Shown piece by piece: positions 33,221-42,585 of a DNA stretch of 64,000 nt. A model generated the notes under the pieces. It made no database searches, was not told the origin of the DNA, and saw nothing but the letters and a program-made list of their open reading frames with translations. The translations under genes and the position numbers were made by a program. Position 1 is the first letter of the stretch; each line of letters opens with the position of its first letter. This DNA comes from Argyresthia goedartella (Eukaryota > Arthropoda > Insecta > Lepidoptera > Argyresthiidae), in NCBI GenBank assembly GCA_949825045.1, contig OX463810.1, positions 33,862,201 through 33,926,200 of the forward strand, read 5' to 3'.

Positions 33221-34240
33221 CAATAGTCAAAGTACTTTATTACTGTAGATATTTACATATACTTAGCAAACGTCATTTTTGCCTCTTCTCTACATTGGAC
33301 CACTGTGGGAGAAGAAGGGCGTAGAAACTCCCACAGATTGATTTCTAGATCTCATTTAAAAATACCTATTTTTAAAATAGGTTGTGCTTAACTAATACAA
33401 ATATGAAAAATTTAAATGTTATGATTAATAAGCAGGAATAAATAATTAAAAAACTATTAACAGCAAGGTCTGTGTTGAGCCAGATTAACCCCATACAGTC
33501 CTGTCATTTAAGTAATCTTGAACATTGTAATATCCCTTTTTCGACAAAGTCGCTTTAACATGCTTTTTAAATTGCTCAAATGGCAATTTCAAAATCTCCA
33601 GAGGTATCTTATTGTAGTAGAGAATGCACTGACCCTTGAAAGAATTGCTAACCTTCGCGAGTCTAAAACAGGGCGCACATAGTCTGTGATTATTTCTTAG
33701 GTTAACATTACAGCTGTCGCTAAGTTTGGAAAATGTTGTAAGGTTCTTGCGTACATACATTATATTTTCGAAAATAAATTGACTAGCTACTGTTAGTATG
33801 TCAATTTCTTTAAAACGCTCTCTTAAGGAGTCTGTTCGTTTTAAATTATAAATTGCTCGAATAGCTCTTTTCTGTAAAATAAAAATAGTTTGAATATCCG
33901 CTGCTTTCCCCCACAACAGGATACCATAGGACATCACACTATAAAAGTAACTAAAATATACTAGCCTAGATGTAGCCACATCCGTGCTTTGTCTGATGTT
34001 CCTAACAGCGTAAGCCGCAGAACTTAATTTACCAGCCAATTTATCTATGTGGGGTCCCCACTGCAATTTGCTATCAATGGTTATTCCAAGAAACTTCGTA
34101 TCATTTACCAATTCTAACGTGCTGTTGTCTAACACTAAACTGGTCTCGACTTGCCTGACATTTGGAAGTAAGAATTTGATACACTTGGTTTTACCAGCGT
34201 TTAACAATAAATTATTAACTGTGAACCAATTCAAGGTTAA
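33221..34240 (-). mobile_element. LINE-A2, 5'-truncated copy
   Basis: Minus-strand copy of the last ~1 kb of LINE-A: the reverse transcriptase C-terminus and full 3' UTR with stem-loop (33303-33336), ending in a short ACTATTG-type tail at 33221. Homology to LINE-A1 stops at 34240 (AACCTTGAATTGG side). Confidence 0.88.
33485..34234 (-). pseudogene. LINE-A2 ORF2 C-terminal fragment (249 codons, open)
   Basis: Colinear with the last ~249 residues of LINE-A1 ORF2. By eye I count six amino-acid differences (for example C for R in LCAPRFR). It ends identically at DYLNDRTVWG. No palm domain is present, so it is inactive on its own. The closeness to LINE-A1 suggests recent activity of the family. 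Confidence 0.86.
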
Positions 34241-35167
34241 AGCTGGCTCAGAGGCCCAGAACCAGGCGCGGGCTTTACCTTACATGTGCTCTGCCTAGCC
34301 TCACGACAATAGATATCCAGATCCTGCCCTAATTGGCATATCGCCCGCCGTCAACCGAAAACTGTCACGTTTTCGAGATATTTGGAGGTAAAAATCGCTT
34401 TAAGAGAACAATGACAATCATTGAAACTTCATTAATTACGTGTTTATACGAATTCTATTGTATTCAAATAGTTCTCAGTTTGTATAAACAATTTATTAGA
34501 AGGCAGTAAAACTAGTATCATGATGAGAAAAACCATTTTAAATAACATCACATTGCAATCAAACGATATTTTGTCAAACTAGGTATAACTCGAACCACGG
34601 TGGTGGTTTGTATCGTTTGATGTCGGAGTTGGTGTAATAACATGCAAGTCCTGCCGTATTAAGATTAGTTAATGAGAGGTATAAAGTAAATAGTAAACAG
34701 TGACCAATTATTCATATCAGTCTGTGAAAAATCAATAATATTTGAAATGAATCATCATCGCCTTCATCAAGCAGTAAGTATGTGTAGATTGGTAAGTCAT
34801 TAATTAAAGTGACTTCTTTCTTTCATGCTACTAGTTGTACTACTTTCTCATTAATAATTTAATCAAGCTTAGAACTATTATTTCAATATAATGGAATACT
34901 TAATTTTTGCTACTTGATATTTTTTGTTTCTATAAGTGTCCTCCCACATGCGTATGTGGGATGATGATAGTGGCATCACTATCATCATGCGAGGAGGTTT
35001 TAAAAAAAAACCGGGTGGATATGCCACAAAGGCTCTATCCCCTTTCATAGCATTAGATAAAATTATAGATAGGTTTGCCAAAAGCGGCACAAAGCGCTTT
35101 AATTTTATTTTCAAATGAATAAAAAGTAATAAAAATAAAGACGAACCGAATGGCCGAGTCGGCAGCT
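34241..35167. other. No supported gene
   Basis: Starts with a GC-rich 60-bp piece abutting LINE-A2 and is then AT-rich. 34935-34990 has a short palindrome (GATGATAGTGGCATCACTAT / CATC). Confidence 0.45.
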
Positions 35168-35450
35168 TATCTCTAAAAAGAGATTTCTTCCAGCAAACCA
35201 AGGCGTTCCATGAATTGGTATCATAAAAGGGTAGGCAGTGCACAATAATTACTATAACTAAAATGCCTAGAAATAAATGAAATACCTATAAAATACATAT
35301 CGGAAATACAAAATATTTACCGATATATACTACATAAACTTTACATATATTAATATAAATACAATAACTTTTACGAAAGAGAGAGGTAGTGCTCTTTAAT
35401 ACGTTTTGTTAAAAGAGAAAAGAGTGGGGCTATCTCCTTAAGTGCAAGGC
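35168..35450 (-). mobile_element. LINE-B-type 3' end fragment (inverted copy)
   Basis: Minus-strand counterpart of 16975-17255, including the hairpin (35169-35184) and the sequence coding the end of the LINE-B protein. It ends abruptly at 35168, without the 3' tail, against a short stretch resembling a SINE1 head (GAATGGCCGAGTCGGCAGC). Confidence 0.78.
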
Positions 35451-35836
35451 GTGAATAGTCAATAGGTTGGATTTTAGATCGCAAAATGTAGTTTACAAAG
35501 TGATTGATTGGTGTAGCTTATTTCATAGTCAGCAGCATTTAAGCAGAATGTATATAATAACCCTTTATGAAATAAGGCATCTCTAATTCAGAACTCTATT
35601 ACACTGTTGTAAATAATCTACAAACTAATTTCAAGTTTGAATAAACTTTTGAATTTATAACGTCAGGTAAGTGTACAACAAAGTTAGACTGGTGAATGTT
35701 TTGATAAGTTGGCGTTTGCATTTCTCCGCAGTGGGCTTGGATCAAACCCCGAAATGGTCTCTATCAGATTCCAATTTCCGTACCAGCAGAAGAAACCATG
35801 CATATTGTATGCAATTAGTATCCACACTCAACAGTG
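35451..35836 (+). repeat. Repeat mosaic, inverted partner of 16241-16974
   Basis: Colinear in inverse orientation with the 16.2-17.0 kb mosaic, with the SINE1 head following in the same place. Contains a segment (CGCAAAATGTAGTTTACAAA) related to REP-4 and to 43440-43560. Confidence 0.8.
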
Positions 35837-35881
35837 ACGACCCGATTGGCCGAGTCGGCAGTGACCCAGCCTACGAAGCCA
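35837..35881 (+). mobile_element. SINE1 copy c, tRNA-like head (split by LINE-B)
   Basis: Starts ACGACCCGATTGGCCGAGTC, matching the head of the other SINE1 copies, with an A-box-like TTGGCCGAGTCGG. It is cut by LINE-B after GAAGCCA, and the rest of the SINE is at 40809-41024. Confidence 0.87.
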
Positions 35882-35882
35882 G

Positions 35883-36415
35883 GAGGAGGCTCTGAATGCT
35901 GACCTCGAGAATATCAGGAAGTGGGCCCTCTCATATGGGCTTCTGGTCAACCCGAGAAAGTCGCAGGCCTTGATCTTGGGAACCCGATACTCTCTTAACC
36001 TGTTACAACTTCCAATCGCTCCTCTAATATTTGATGGAACCGTAATCAAATACAGCGATAAAGCTAAAAATCTCGGAATTGTATTCGATAACATGCTGTC
36101 TTGGTCGCCCCATGTCTCCGAGGTCAGCAGACGAGTCTTTGCATCGTTTCACTCTCTTCGGAAATTACAATACTTCCTTCCACGGCATACTAAAGTCACT
36201 CTAGCCCAGTCCCTTCTACTTCCTTTAATTGATTATGCCGATGCTTGCTGGGTGAGTGCGAACGAAGAACAACTGAATAAACTCGAACGACTTCAGAACC
36301 TCGGGATTCGGTTCATCTTCGGGCTGCGCAAGTATGACCACGTCTCGCAGTATCGCAAGGAACTGGGTTGGCTCCCGATTCGTCTTACCAAAATATGTGC
36401 TCAGAGAAAAACTCT
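35883..36415 (+). pseudogene. LINE-B reverse transcriptase C-terminal region, first half
   Basis: Open in frame from 35883 to the LINE-A1 junction. It encodes the thumb and C-terminal region of a Jockey-superfamily reverse transcriptase (GLLVNPRKSQALILGT, then KNLGIVFDNMLSWSPHV, then LPLIDYADACWVS, then LQNLGIRFIFGLR). The catalytic palm is missing by 5' truncation. The protein continues beyond the insert at 40211. Confidence 0.85.
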
Positions 36416-37034
36416 GTTGTTCTCCGACAAAGTAGGTGCAGGATTTGGGACTCTATTACATAACCGGCTTAACCAAAAAGTAACGAACATTTGCTGTCCA
36501 AATAGTTCATTTGTAGATCTAGTGAAGATGATTAGTCACGGTATCTATGATGAGTACAGCACAATTGTAATTATGGTAGGAAATCATTCAAACATTAGTC
36601 GGAATGATTTGAATAAAAGTGTTGAAACACTTCTAGACTTACATAGTAGGATGAAATGCAAATTTATACTATGCAATTTTCCATATGCCTGTAATTTGAC
36701 AGAACTACAGAACAAATCTGTGCATAGAATGAATATTCATTTATTTAATTTAACATGTCATCACAGTGATGCTATTTTATATTTCGACATGAATAATTTT
36801 ATTCATAACTTTACTCTGACACGGGATACATTGTACCTGTCTAATAAATATAGAAAATTAGTAGCTACATTGTTAGCTTATAATATATGCGACGCAGCTA
36901 TAGTTGGTTTAACTAAGTTCAACTTGACATCAGCTTATTTTAAGAGTAATATAACATGCACCCCTATTGGGAATTCACCTGTTAATTATACTTTGCATGC
37001 AACATTGGAATCTGTTCCAAGTAATTTAAATTAG
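36416..37034 (+). CDS. LINE-A1 ORF1, C-terminal part with SGNH-esterase-like domain
   Basis: About 205 codons ending at TAG 37032-37034, 47 bp before ORF2. They form the end of a longer open frame that begins in LINE-B sequence at 35970. The LINE-A part shows IVIMVGNHSNIS, then FILCNFPY, then AILYFDMNNFI, then DTLYLSNKYRKLVATLL. This spacing resembles the block order of SGNH/GDSL-type esterase domains in ORF1 proteins of CR1-like LINEs. The D-x-x-x-L end block has Y where the catalytic His is expected in DGLHL-type motifs, so activity is doubtful. The 5' part of ORF1 is missing by truncation. The join to the LINE-B frame is accidental. Confidence 0.7.
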
Positions 37035-37081
37035 TTCATAAGACAATAGAGGAAATCTCTAGCATACAAGAGCCACTAAAT

Positions 37082-39946
37082 ATGTCAAAATGTAAGCCCC
37101 AGTTAAATATTGCCCATCAAAACATCCAGGGGCTACCTGGCAAAGAACTTGTATTAGAATTATTTCTAAAAAATTCTGACATTGATATTATTTGTGTTAC
37201 TGAACACTGGTTGAAGGAAAATATGATGTCTTTTAACATAAATAATTACAAAATTGTCAGTTGTTACAATAGAAAGACTGCTGATAGAGGTGGTTCTTTA
37301 ATCTTAGTGAAAAATAATATTAAGGTGAAACAACGGAAAGATATTCTTGCACTTACTGTTGAAAGACAAATAGAGGTATCCTGTGTTGAGTTAGATAGCC
37401 ATATTATTGTTTGTGTCTACAGACCACCGAGGGATGAAAAAGGCCATGGCAATTTCGAAATATTTGAGAAAATTATGGAGGAAGCCCTCATTAAACTTTG
37501 TAATAACAGAAAAAAGTTAATTATTTGTGGCGATCTTAATGTAGATCTGCTTGTAGATACAACACTGAAGCGACGATTAATAACTCTGTTCAAATCATTT
37601 AATTTATGTCATGTATTTCTAGAGCCGACTAGAATTACACTTACCAGCCAAACTTGCTTAGATAACGTTTTTTGTGACTGTGCATTCACAAGTAAAAGTG
37701 TAATTAACTGCTTACCCTCCGATCACAGTGGTCAAACAGTTTCATTCCCAATAACTATTAAGGATAAGACTGGTCCATCATTTTATAGGCCTATTACATC
37801 CCATAGACTAGAGACATATACGAAAAACTTAGATATAAATTTGCCAGTACCGGATTTTAATGAACAGAACCCAAACAAAATCTACTCAGACTTCTTCAAC
37901 ATTATTCAGACAGAATTCAATAAAGTTTTCAAATTAAAGAAAGTCAGTGACTACAACGGTAAATCTAAATTTAATGACTGGGCAACGTTTGGAATTCGTA
38001 AAAGTAGAGTTATCTTGTATGACCTTTATGATCAAAAAACCTATAACTTTGATCGAAAATTTCATGACTATGTTAAAAAATATTCCAAAACTTTCAAGTT
38101 GGTTTGTAGAACTGCAAAAACTTTACACATTAATAGAAAAATTCAAAATTCAAATAATAGAATGAAAACAGTTTGGCAAATAATAAACCGCGAAACTGGC
38201 AAAGTTATACCAAGGGACAGTGATTTCTGCCTAAAGATAGGTGATGATGTTGTTAAATCTAACGCTGATGTTGCTCGAGCTTTTGAAACATTCTTCACCA
38301 ATGTACCCGTACTCACAACGGACCGTCTTAATTCATCTCCATTTGAAGCAGAGACTTTATTAAAAAATAACACTAGCGTCAGTAATGTATATTTAAAATT
38401 TCATCATGTATATCCCCAGGACATTGTCAAAACGTTTAAATTACTTAACTTAAAAAATACGGAAGACTTGTGGGGTATATCAGTCAAAGTCATTGGTTCA
38501 GTAATTCTAGTTATAGCCCCACACTTAGCTTATATATTCAATAAATGTGTTGACGATGGGGCTTTTCCAGACCTCATGAAACACAGTAAACTTATACCGC
38601 TGTTCAAATCGGGAGATAAGGGCGATCCTTCAAATTTCAGACCAATATCTGTTCTTCCAACACTAAGTAAAATATTTGAAAAGATTATACTCAATCAAAT
38701 GCTCTCACACTTCAACCGTACAAAACAACTCCACGCTAAACAATATGGTTTCACTAGGGGTAAATCGACTACGGATGCAGGTATTACCCTTGTATCTCAT
38801 ATTTATTCTGCATGGGAGGCCGCACAGGATGCTATCGGAGTTTTTTGCGACCTGTCGAAGGCGTTTGATTGTGTTGATCATAATACGCTATTAATTAAAT
38901 TAAATCATTACGGAGTTAGAAATAAAGCGTTGGATCTACTAAGATCATACCTAAGCAATAGAATTCAAAAGGCAGAAGTTAACGGCGTAAAATCTGATGG
39001 ATCGAGTGTTAAAATTGGCGTTCCACAAGGTTCCATATTAGGCCCTTTCTTATTCCTGGTATATATTAATGATCTGCCTTTCATGGTGGAGAAATTAACT
39101 GACATAGTGTTGTTTGCTGATGATACTTCACTGGTCTTCAAAATTGAAAGACAAAAAGGAGAATTTGATGATGTTAATGGTGTATTGTCTTTAACCTTGA
39201 ATTGGTTCACAGTTAATAATTTATTGTTAAACGCTGGTAAAACCAAGTGTATCAAATTCTCACTTCCAAATGTCAGGCAAGTTGAGACCAGTTTAGTGCT
39301 AGACAACAACACGTTAGAATTAGTAAATGATACGAAGTTTCTTGGAATAACCATTGATAGCAAATTGCAGTGGGGACCCCACATAGATAAATTGGCTGGT
39401 AAATTAAGTTCTGCGGCTTACGCTGTTAGGAACATCAGACAAAGCACGGATGTGGCTACATCTAGGCTAGTATATTTTAGTTACTTTCATAGTGTGATGT
39501 CCTATGGTATCTTGTTGTGGGGGAAAGCAGCGGATATTCAAACTATTTTTATTTTACAGAAAAGAGCTATTCGAGCAATTTATAATTTAAAACGAACAGA
39601 CTCCTTAAGAGAGCTTTTTAAAGAAATTGACATACTAACAGTAGCTAGTCAATTTATTTTCGAAAATATAATGTATGTACGCAAGAACCTTACAACATTT
39701 TCCAAACTTAGCGATAGCTGTAATGTTAACCTAAGAAATAATCACAGACTATGTGCGCCCCGTTTTAGACTCGCGAAGGTTAGCAATTCTTTCAAGGGTC
39801 AGTGCATTCTCTACTACAATAAGATACCTCTGGAGATTTTGAAATTGCCACTTGAGCAATTTAAAAAGCATGTTAAAGCGACTTTGTCGAAAAAGGGATA
39901 TTACAATGTTCAAGATTACTTAAATGACAGGACTGTATGGGGTTAA
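37082..39946 (+). CDS. LINE-A1 ORF2: endonuclease/reverse transcriptase (intact)
   Basis: A 954-codon uninterrupted ORF from ATG 37082. The N-terminal ~225 residues form an apurinic endonuclease-like domain (IAHQNIQGL, ICVTEHWL, VYRPPR, ICGDLNVD, then SDHSG near residue 213). The reverse transcriptase spans roughly 500-760: LIPLFKSGDKGDPSNFRP, FCDLSKAFDCVDH near 590, GVPQGSILGPFLF near 645, and the catalytic LFADDTSL near 677-684. The C-terminus ends DYLNDRTVWG. No RNase H or CCHC finger is visible. Sequence style fits the CR1/L2/Daphne side of the Jockey superfamily; I cannot fix the clade. No stop or frameshift is visible, unlike the copies at 33 kb and 55 kb, so this ORF could be functional. 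Confidence 0.93.
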   Translation: MSKCKPQLNIAHQNIQGLPGKELVLELFLKNSDIDIICVTEHWLKENMMSFNINNYKIVSCYNRKTADRGGSLILVKNNIKVKQRKDILALTVERQIEVSCVELDSHIIVCVYRPPRDEKGHGNFEIFEKIMEEALIKLCNNRKKLIICGDLNVDLLVDTTLKRRLITLFKSFNLCHVFLEPTRITLTSQTCLDNVFCDCAFTSKSVINCLPSDHSGQTVSFPITIKDKTGPSFYRPITSHRLETYTKNLDINLPVPDFNEQNPNKIYSDFFNIIQTEFNKVFKLKKVSDYNGKSKFNDWATFGIRKSRVILYDLYDQKTYNFDRKFHDYVKKYSKTFKLVCRTAKTLHINRKIQNSNNRMKTVWQIINRETGKVIPRDSDFCLKIGDDVVKSNADVARAFETFFTNVPVLTTDRLNSSPFEAETLLKNNTSVSNVYLKFHHVYPQDIVKTFKLLNLKNTEDLWGISVKVIGSVILVIAPHLAYIFNKCVDDGAFPDLMKHSKLIPLFKSGDKGDPSNFRPISVLPTLSKIFEKIILNQMLSHFNRTKQLHAKQYGFTRGKSTTDAGITLVSHIYSAWEAAQDAIGVFCDLSKAFDCVDHNTLLIKLNHYGVRNKALDLLRSYLSNRIQKAEVNGVKSDGSSVKIGVPQGSILGPFLFLVYINDLPFMVEKLTDIVLFADDTSLVFKIERQKGEFDDVNGVLSLTLNWFTVNNLLLNAGKTKCIKFSLPNVRQVETSLVLDNNTLELVNDTKFLGITIDSKLQWGPHIDKLAGKLSSAAYAVRNIRQSTDVATSRLVYFSYFHSVMSYGILLWGKAADIQTIFILQKRAIRAIYNLKRTDSLRELFKEIDILTVASQFIFENIMYVRKNLTTFSKLSDSCNVNLRNNHRLCAPRFRLAKVSNSFKGQCILYYNKIPLEILKLPLEQFKKHVKATLSKKGYYNVQDYLNDRTVWG

Positions 39947-40079
39947 TCTGGCTCAACACAGACCTTGCTGTTAATAATTTTGTAATTATTTATTCCTGCT
40001 TATTAATCATAACAATTAAATTTTTCATATTTGTATTAGTTAAGCACAACCTATTTTTAAAAGAGATCTAAAAATAAAT

Positions 40080-40113
40080 CTGTGGGAGTTTCTACGCCCT
40101 TCTTCTCCCACAG
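40080..40113 (+). other. 3' UTR stem-loop of LINE-A1
   Basis: CTGTGGGAG (40080-40088) pairs perfectly with CTCCCACAG (40105-40113) across a 16-nt loop. The same arms occur in three other LINE-A copies: minus strand 2310-2343, minus strand 33303-33336, and plus 57553-57586. It may be a recognition structure for the reverse transcriptase. Confidence 0.75.
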
Positions 40114-40210
40114 TGGTCCAATGTAGAGAAGAGGCAAAAAATGACGTTTGCTAAGTATATGTAAATATCTACAGTAATAAAGTACTTTGACTATTGACTA
40201 TTGACTATTG

Positions 40211-40507
40211 ACTCTTCGCCGTGAATTCCACATATTGACTTTACTTTTTAACATCTTGAGAAACCCCAGATATCCTTCCTACCTTCGTGAACGTTTTGAG
40301 TTCCTTTTCTCCAGAGGCAAGGAGCGGAGATCTCACACGGTGTCTCTTCTATGTATTCCGCAGCATAACACCGTCGCCTACGAGCACTCGTTCAGGCTGA
40401 GGGCCATTCGGCTGTGGAACGCACTTCCCTGCACTATAAGGGACAGTCCCACTCTTTTCTCCTTTAAGAATCGCTTGAAAGAGCACTTACTTTCTCTTTC
40501 ATCATAG
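40211..40507 (+). pseudogene. LINE-B reverse transcriptase C-terminal region, second half
   Basis: Continuation of the LINE-B frame after LINE-A1: FHILTLLFNILRNPRYPSYL, then FRLRAIRLWNALPCTIRDS, ending at the stop after LLSLSS. The frame is open to the stop, so the only lesions of LINE-B seen here are its 5' truncation and the insertion. Confidence 0.85.
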
Positions 40508-40808
40508 GTATTGTATATATAAGTATGTAATTGTATTTATCTATTTATTATTATTATTTGTTTATTCTTACTTTATCTACTATTTCTTTGATTATATGTA
40601 TTTTTATAGTAAGTATCATATTTTATTGGTATTTGGTAAGTATTTAATTGCACTAGACTACCCTTTTCATTTTATATGTATCCTATCCAGATAGGTTTGC
40701 TGGAAGAAATCTCTGTTGAGAGATAAGCTCGCCTTTGACTTTTAATTTCGTGTATAATTGTATTGTTGTAATGTTCTGTGCAATAAAGAATTGTGAATTG
40801 TGAATTGT

Positions 40809-41024
40809 GAAGCCAAGGGTCCCGGGTTCGAGTCCCGGTAGGGGCAAATATTTGTTTGATGAGAACGGATGTTTGTACCCTAGGCATGGTTGTTTATCTA
40901 CCTTATAATATTTATCTATATAGGTATGTGTATCGTTGTCTAGTACGAAAGATACAGGGAATCCTAGTTTGGGGCTAGATCAATGTGTGTAAATAGTGTC
41001 CAAGGTATTATTATTATTATTATT
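40809..41024 (+). mobile_element. SINE1 copy c, body (split by LINE-B)
   Basis: Resumes with the duplicated GAAGCCA, then the B-box GGTTCGAGTCC, the family body (ATATTTGTTTGATGAGAACG ... AGTTTGGGGCTAGATCAATG) and an ATT-repeat tail. Confidence 0.87.
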
Positions 41025-41069
41025 TATTTATTTTTTACTTGTTATTTTAATCCTAGCCCCAAACCTTGT

Positions 41070-41290
41070 CAGAATGCCGGCCCCCCAAGAAATCCTGGAC
41101 CCGCCCATGACCCAGACAGATGGGTGACGTAACTGACCGGGTGTCACAAGACGGGCGCCGGCGCACGGGGCGGAGATGTCGGGACCAACTCGATAACTTC
41201 CTGCCAGGGTGACGGACTTGGCCCAGGATAGATGATAGTGGTTGCAATATGAGGAGGCCTTAGTCCAGCAGTGGGATACTTAACGGCTAC
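41070..41290 (+). pseudogene. Short degenerate LINE C-terminal remnant
   Basis: The plus strand from about 41160 reads RTGRRCRDQLDNFLPG, stop, RTWPRIDD, and the far end GGAGGCCTTAGTCCAGCAGTGGG is a common LINE terminal text (EALVQQW). Only a remnant, near the second OATP exon donor. Confidence 0.5.
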
Positions 41291-41403
41291 TAGTTTAGAT
41301 AGACACTTTGCAGAAGAGCCTTTCCAATGGCTGCTCATGCTGCCGCCTTTGGGACGAAGACGCTAGCGATCAAATTCTACTTAGTAAGGGGCGTTAAGCT
41401 TAC

Positions 41404-41548
41404 CCTGAATAGCGCCAGCCCAGCAGAGCCAGAAGAGCGCCCACTTGGCGGTGCGGAATCTCTGCAGCCACGCCGGGCGGCACCGGCCCCAGCCACAGAG
41501 CAGCGGCTCCGTGCCCTTGGGTGGTGGGGGCTCGTCGGTAGTGGTGGC
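41404..41548 (-). CDS. OATP/SLCO-family organic anion transporter, second coding exon
   Basis: On the minus strand a TTCCCCAG acceptor precedes 41548 and a GTAAGC donor follows 41404. The 145-nt exon starts in phase 0 and ends in phase 1. It encodes a proline-rich linker (DEPPPPKG), then LLCGWGRCRPAWLQRF, then the start of the first transmembrane helix (KWALFWLCWAGAIQG). The order CGWG-x-CRP-xx-LQRF followed by a KW-x-LF-x-LC-x-AG-x-x-QG helix is characteristic of the N-terminus of animal OATP (SLCO) transporters. These are 12-helix plasma-membrane proteins that import amphipathic organic anions; an insect member imports ecdysteroids. The large extracellular loop and all other helices are missing here, so further exons are needed. 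I cannot tell which OATP paralogue this is. Signal for the family is strong. Confidence 0.82.
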
Positions 41549-41847
41549 CTGGGGAACAAATAAACATAAATAAGGCTTAAGGATAGCAGGAAAACAACGT
41601 GCGCGCATTGCAGAGGGCATGAGGAGGCATATACTCAACACAACAGTGATGATGATGATGATGATGGCTTGGTTTATAATAATAAATGTAGCCTATGAAA
41701 GTGCCCACCGAGAGGCCCAGGCCTCCACTCAACCAAGCTGGCCCTGGATCATTCCAGCCTTATGGCTTGATCCAAAAAATCCCTGACATACTTACCTGCC
41801 AATTGGAGCAGGTCGCAAATGACAGAGAAGATATTACACGTATTTTA

Positions 41848-42098
41848 ACGACCCGAATAGCCGAGTCGGCAGTGACCCTGCCTACGAAGCCAAGGGTCCC
41901 GGGTTCGAGTCCCGGTGGGGGCAAATATTTGTTTGATGAGAACGGATGTTTGTATCCTAGTCATGGTTGTTTATCTATCTAAGTATAATATTTATCTATA
42001 TAAGTACATGTATCGTTGTCTAGTACCCAAGATACAGGGAATCCTAGTTTGGGGCTAGATCAATGTGTGTCCACGGTATTATTACTATAATTTTTTTT
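41848..42098 (+). mobile_element. SINE1 copy d
   Basis: Complete copy: head ACGACCCGAATAGCCGAGTC, B-box GGTTCGAGTCC, body ending GGGGCTAGATCAATGTGTG, and an ATT-rich tail. It lies 300 bp upstream (transcript sense) of the acceptor of the second OATP exon. Confidence 0.87.
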
Positions 42099-42182
42099 AT
42101 TAAAATCTGCAGTATCAGGTCACAGGTCACCATTCGCCATGGTCATTAAATGTGATTGGAGTAACACAACGAAAACTTGCCA

Positions 42183-42543
42183 CTGCAAGATTGTCAAAAC
42201 CGTTAGTTGATAAACTAACGTTTTCATTCTCGTTAGTTGGTCAACTATCGACAGATAGTAAACTGTAGCGTAATGCTTACTAAATGCCGCGTTAGTTGAT
42301 AAACTAACGGTTAAAACCGTTAAATAGTAAACTGCTTTAAAATTGAATTACGAACGAAATACCAGGGCAAACACTGCGGCAGCTTAGGTGAAGACTAGAG
42401 GGTGCGAGCACAGCGAAGCCCCCGAATAGTCATCGTGTTAGGTTGACATGGAAGAACAAAAGAAACGTAAATGCTAAACCCTGTTGGTGTGCTTTACTAT
42501 CTGTCGATAGTTGATCAACTAACGGTGTTGACTATCTTACGGT
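42183..42543. mobile_element. TIR element M2, copy 1
   Basis: Ends related to GTAAGATAGTCAAAACCGTT and its inverse (the left end is degenerate, CAAGATTGTCAAAACCG). Subterminal sequence is rich in GTTAGTTGAT/ATCAACTAAC motifs. The central cargo is the REP-5 block. It lies 40 bp from M1 copy 2. Confidence 0.78.
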
Positions 42544-42585
42544 AACGAAGATATTGGTTGATACTTCACCAACAAAATATAGGTA

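Larger units (their letters stand above)
36416..40210 (+). mobile_element. LINE-A1, 5'-truncated CR1-like non-LTR retrotransposon
   Basis: 3.8 kb inserted in LINE-B. ACTCT occurs just before the element (36411-36415) and just after it (40211-40215); removing the insert restores a continuous LINE-B frame. It holds the ORF1 end, a complete ORF2 and a ~260-bp 3' UTR. It ends in a short tandem tail (GACTATT repeats, about 40189-40210) instead of poly(A), as in CR1-type elements. A stem-loop (40080-40113) lies in the 3' UTR. Confidence 0.88.
35882..40808 (+). mobile_element. LINE-B, 5'-truncated LINE split by LINE-A1
   Basis: GAAGCCA flanks it at 35875-35881 and 40809-40815, a 7-bp target duplication inside SINE1. 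The LINE-B parts are 35882-36415 and 40211-40808; the middle is LINE-A1. The 3' UTR has a conserved hairpin at 40709-40724, and the element ends in AATTGTG repeats (about 40785-40808). Confidence 0.87.
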
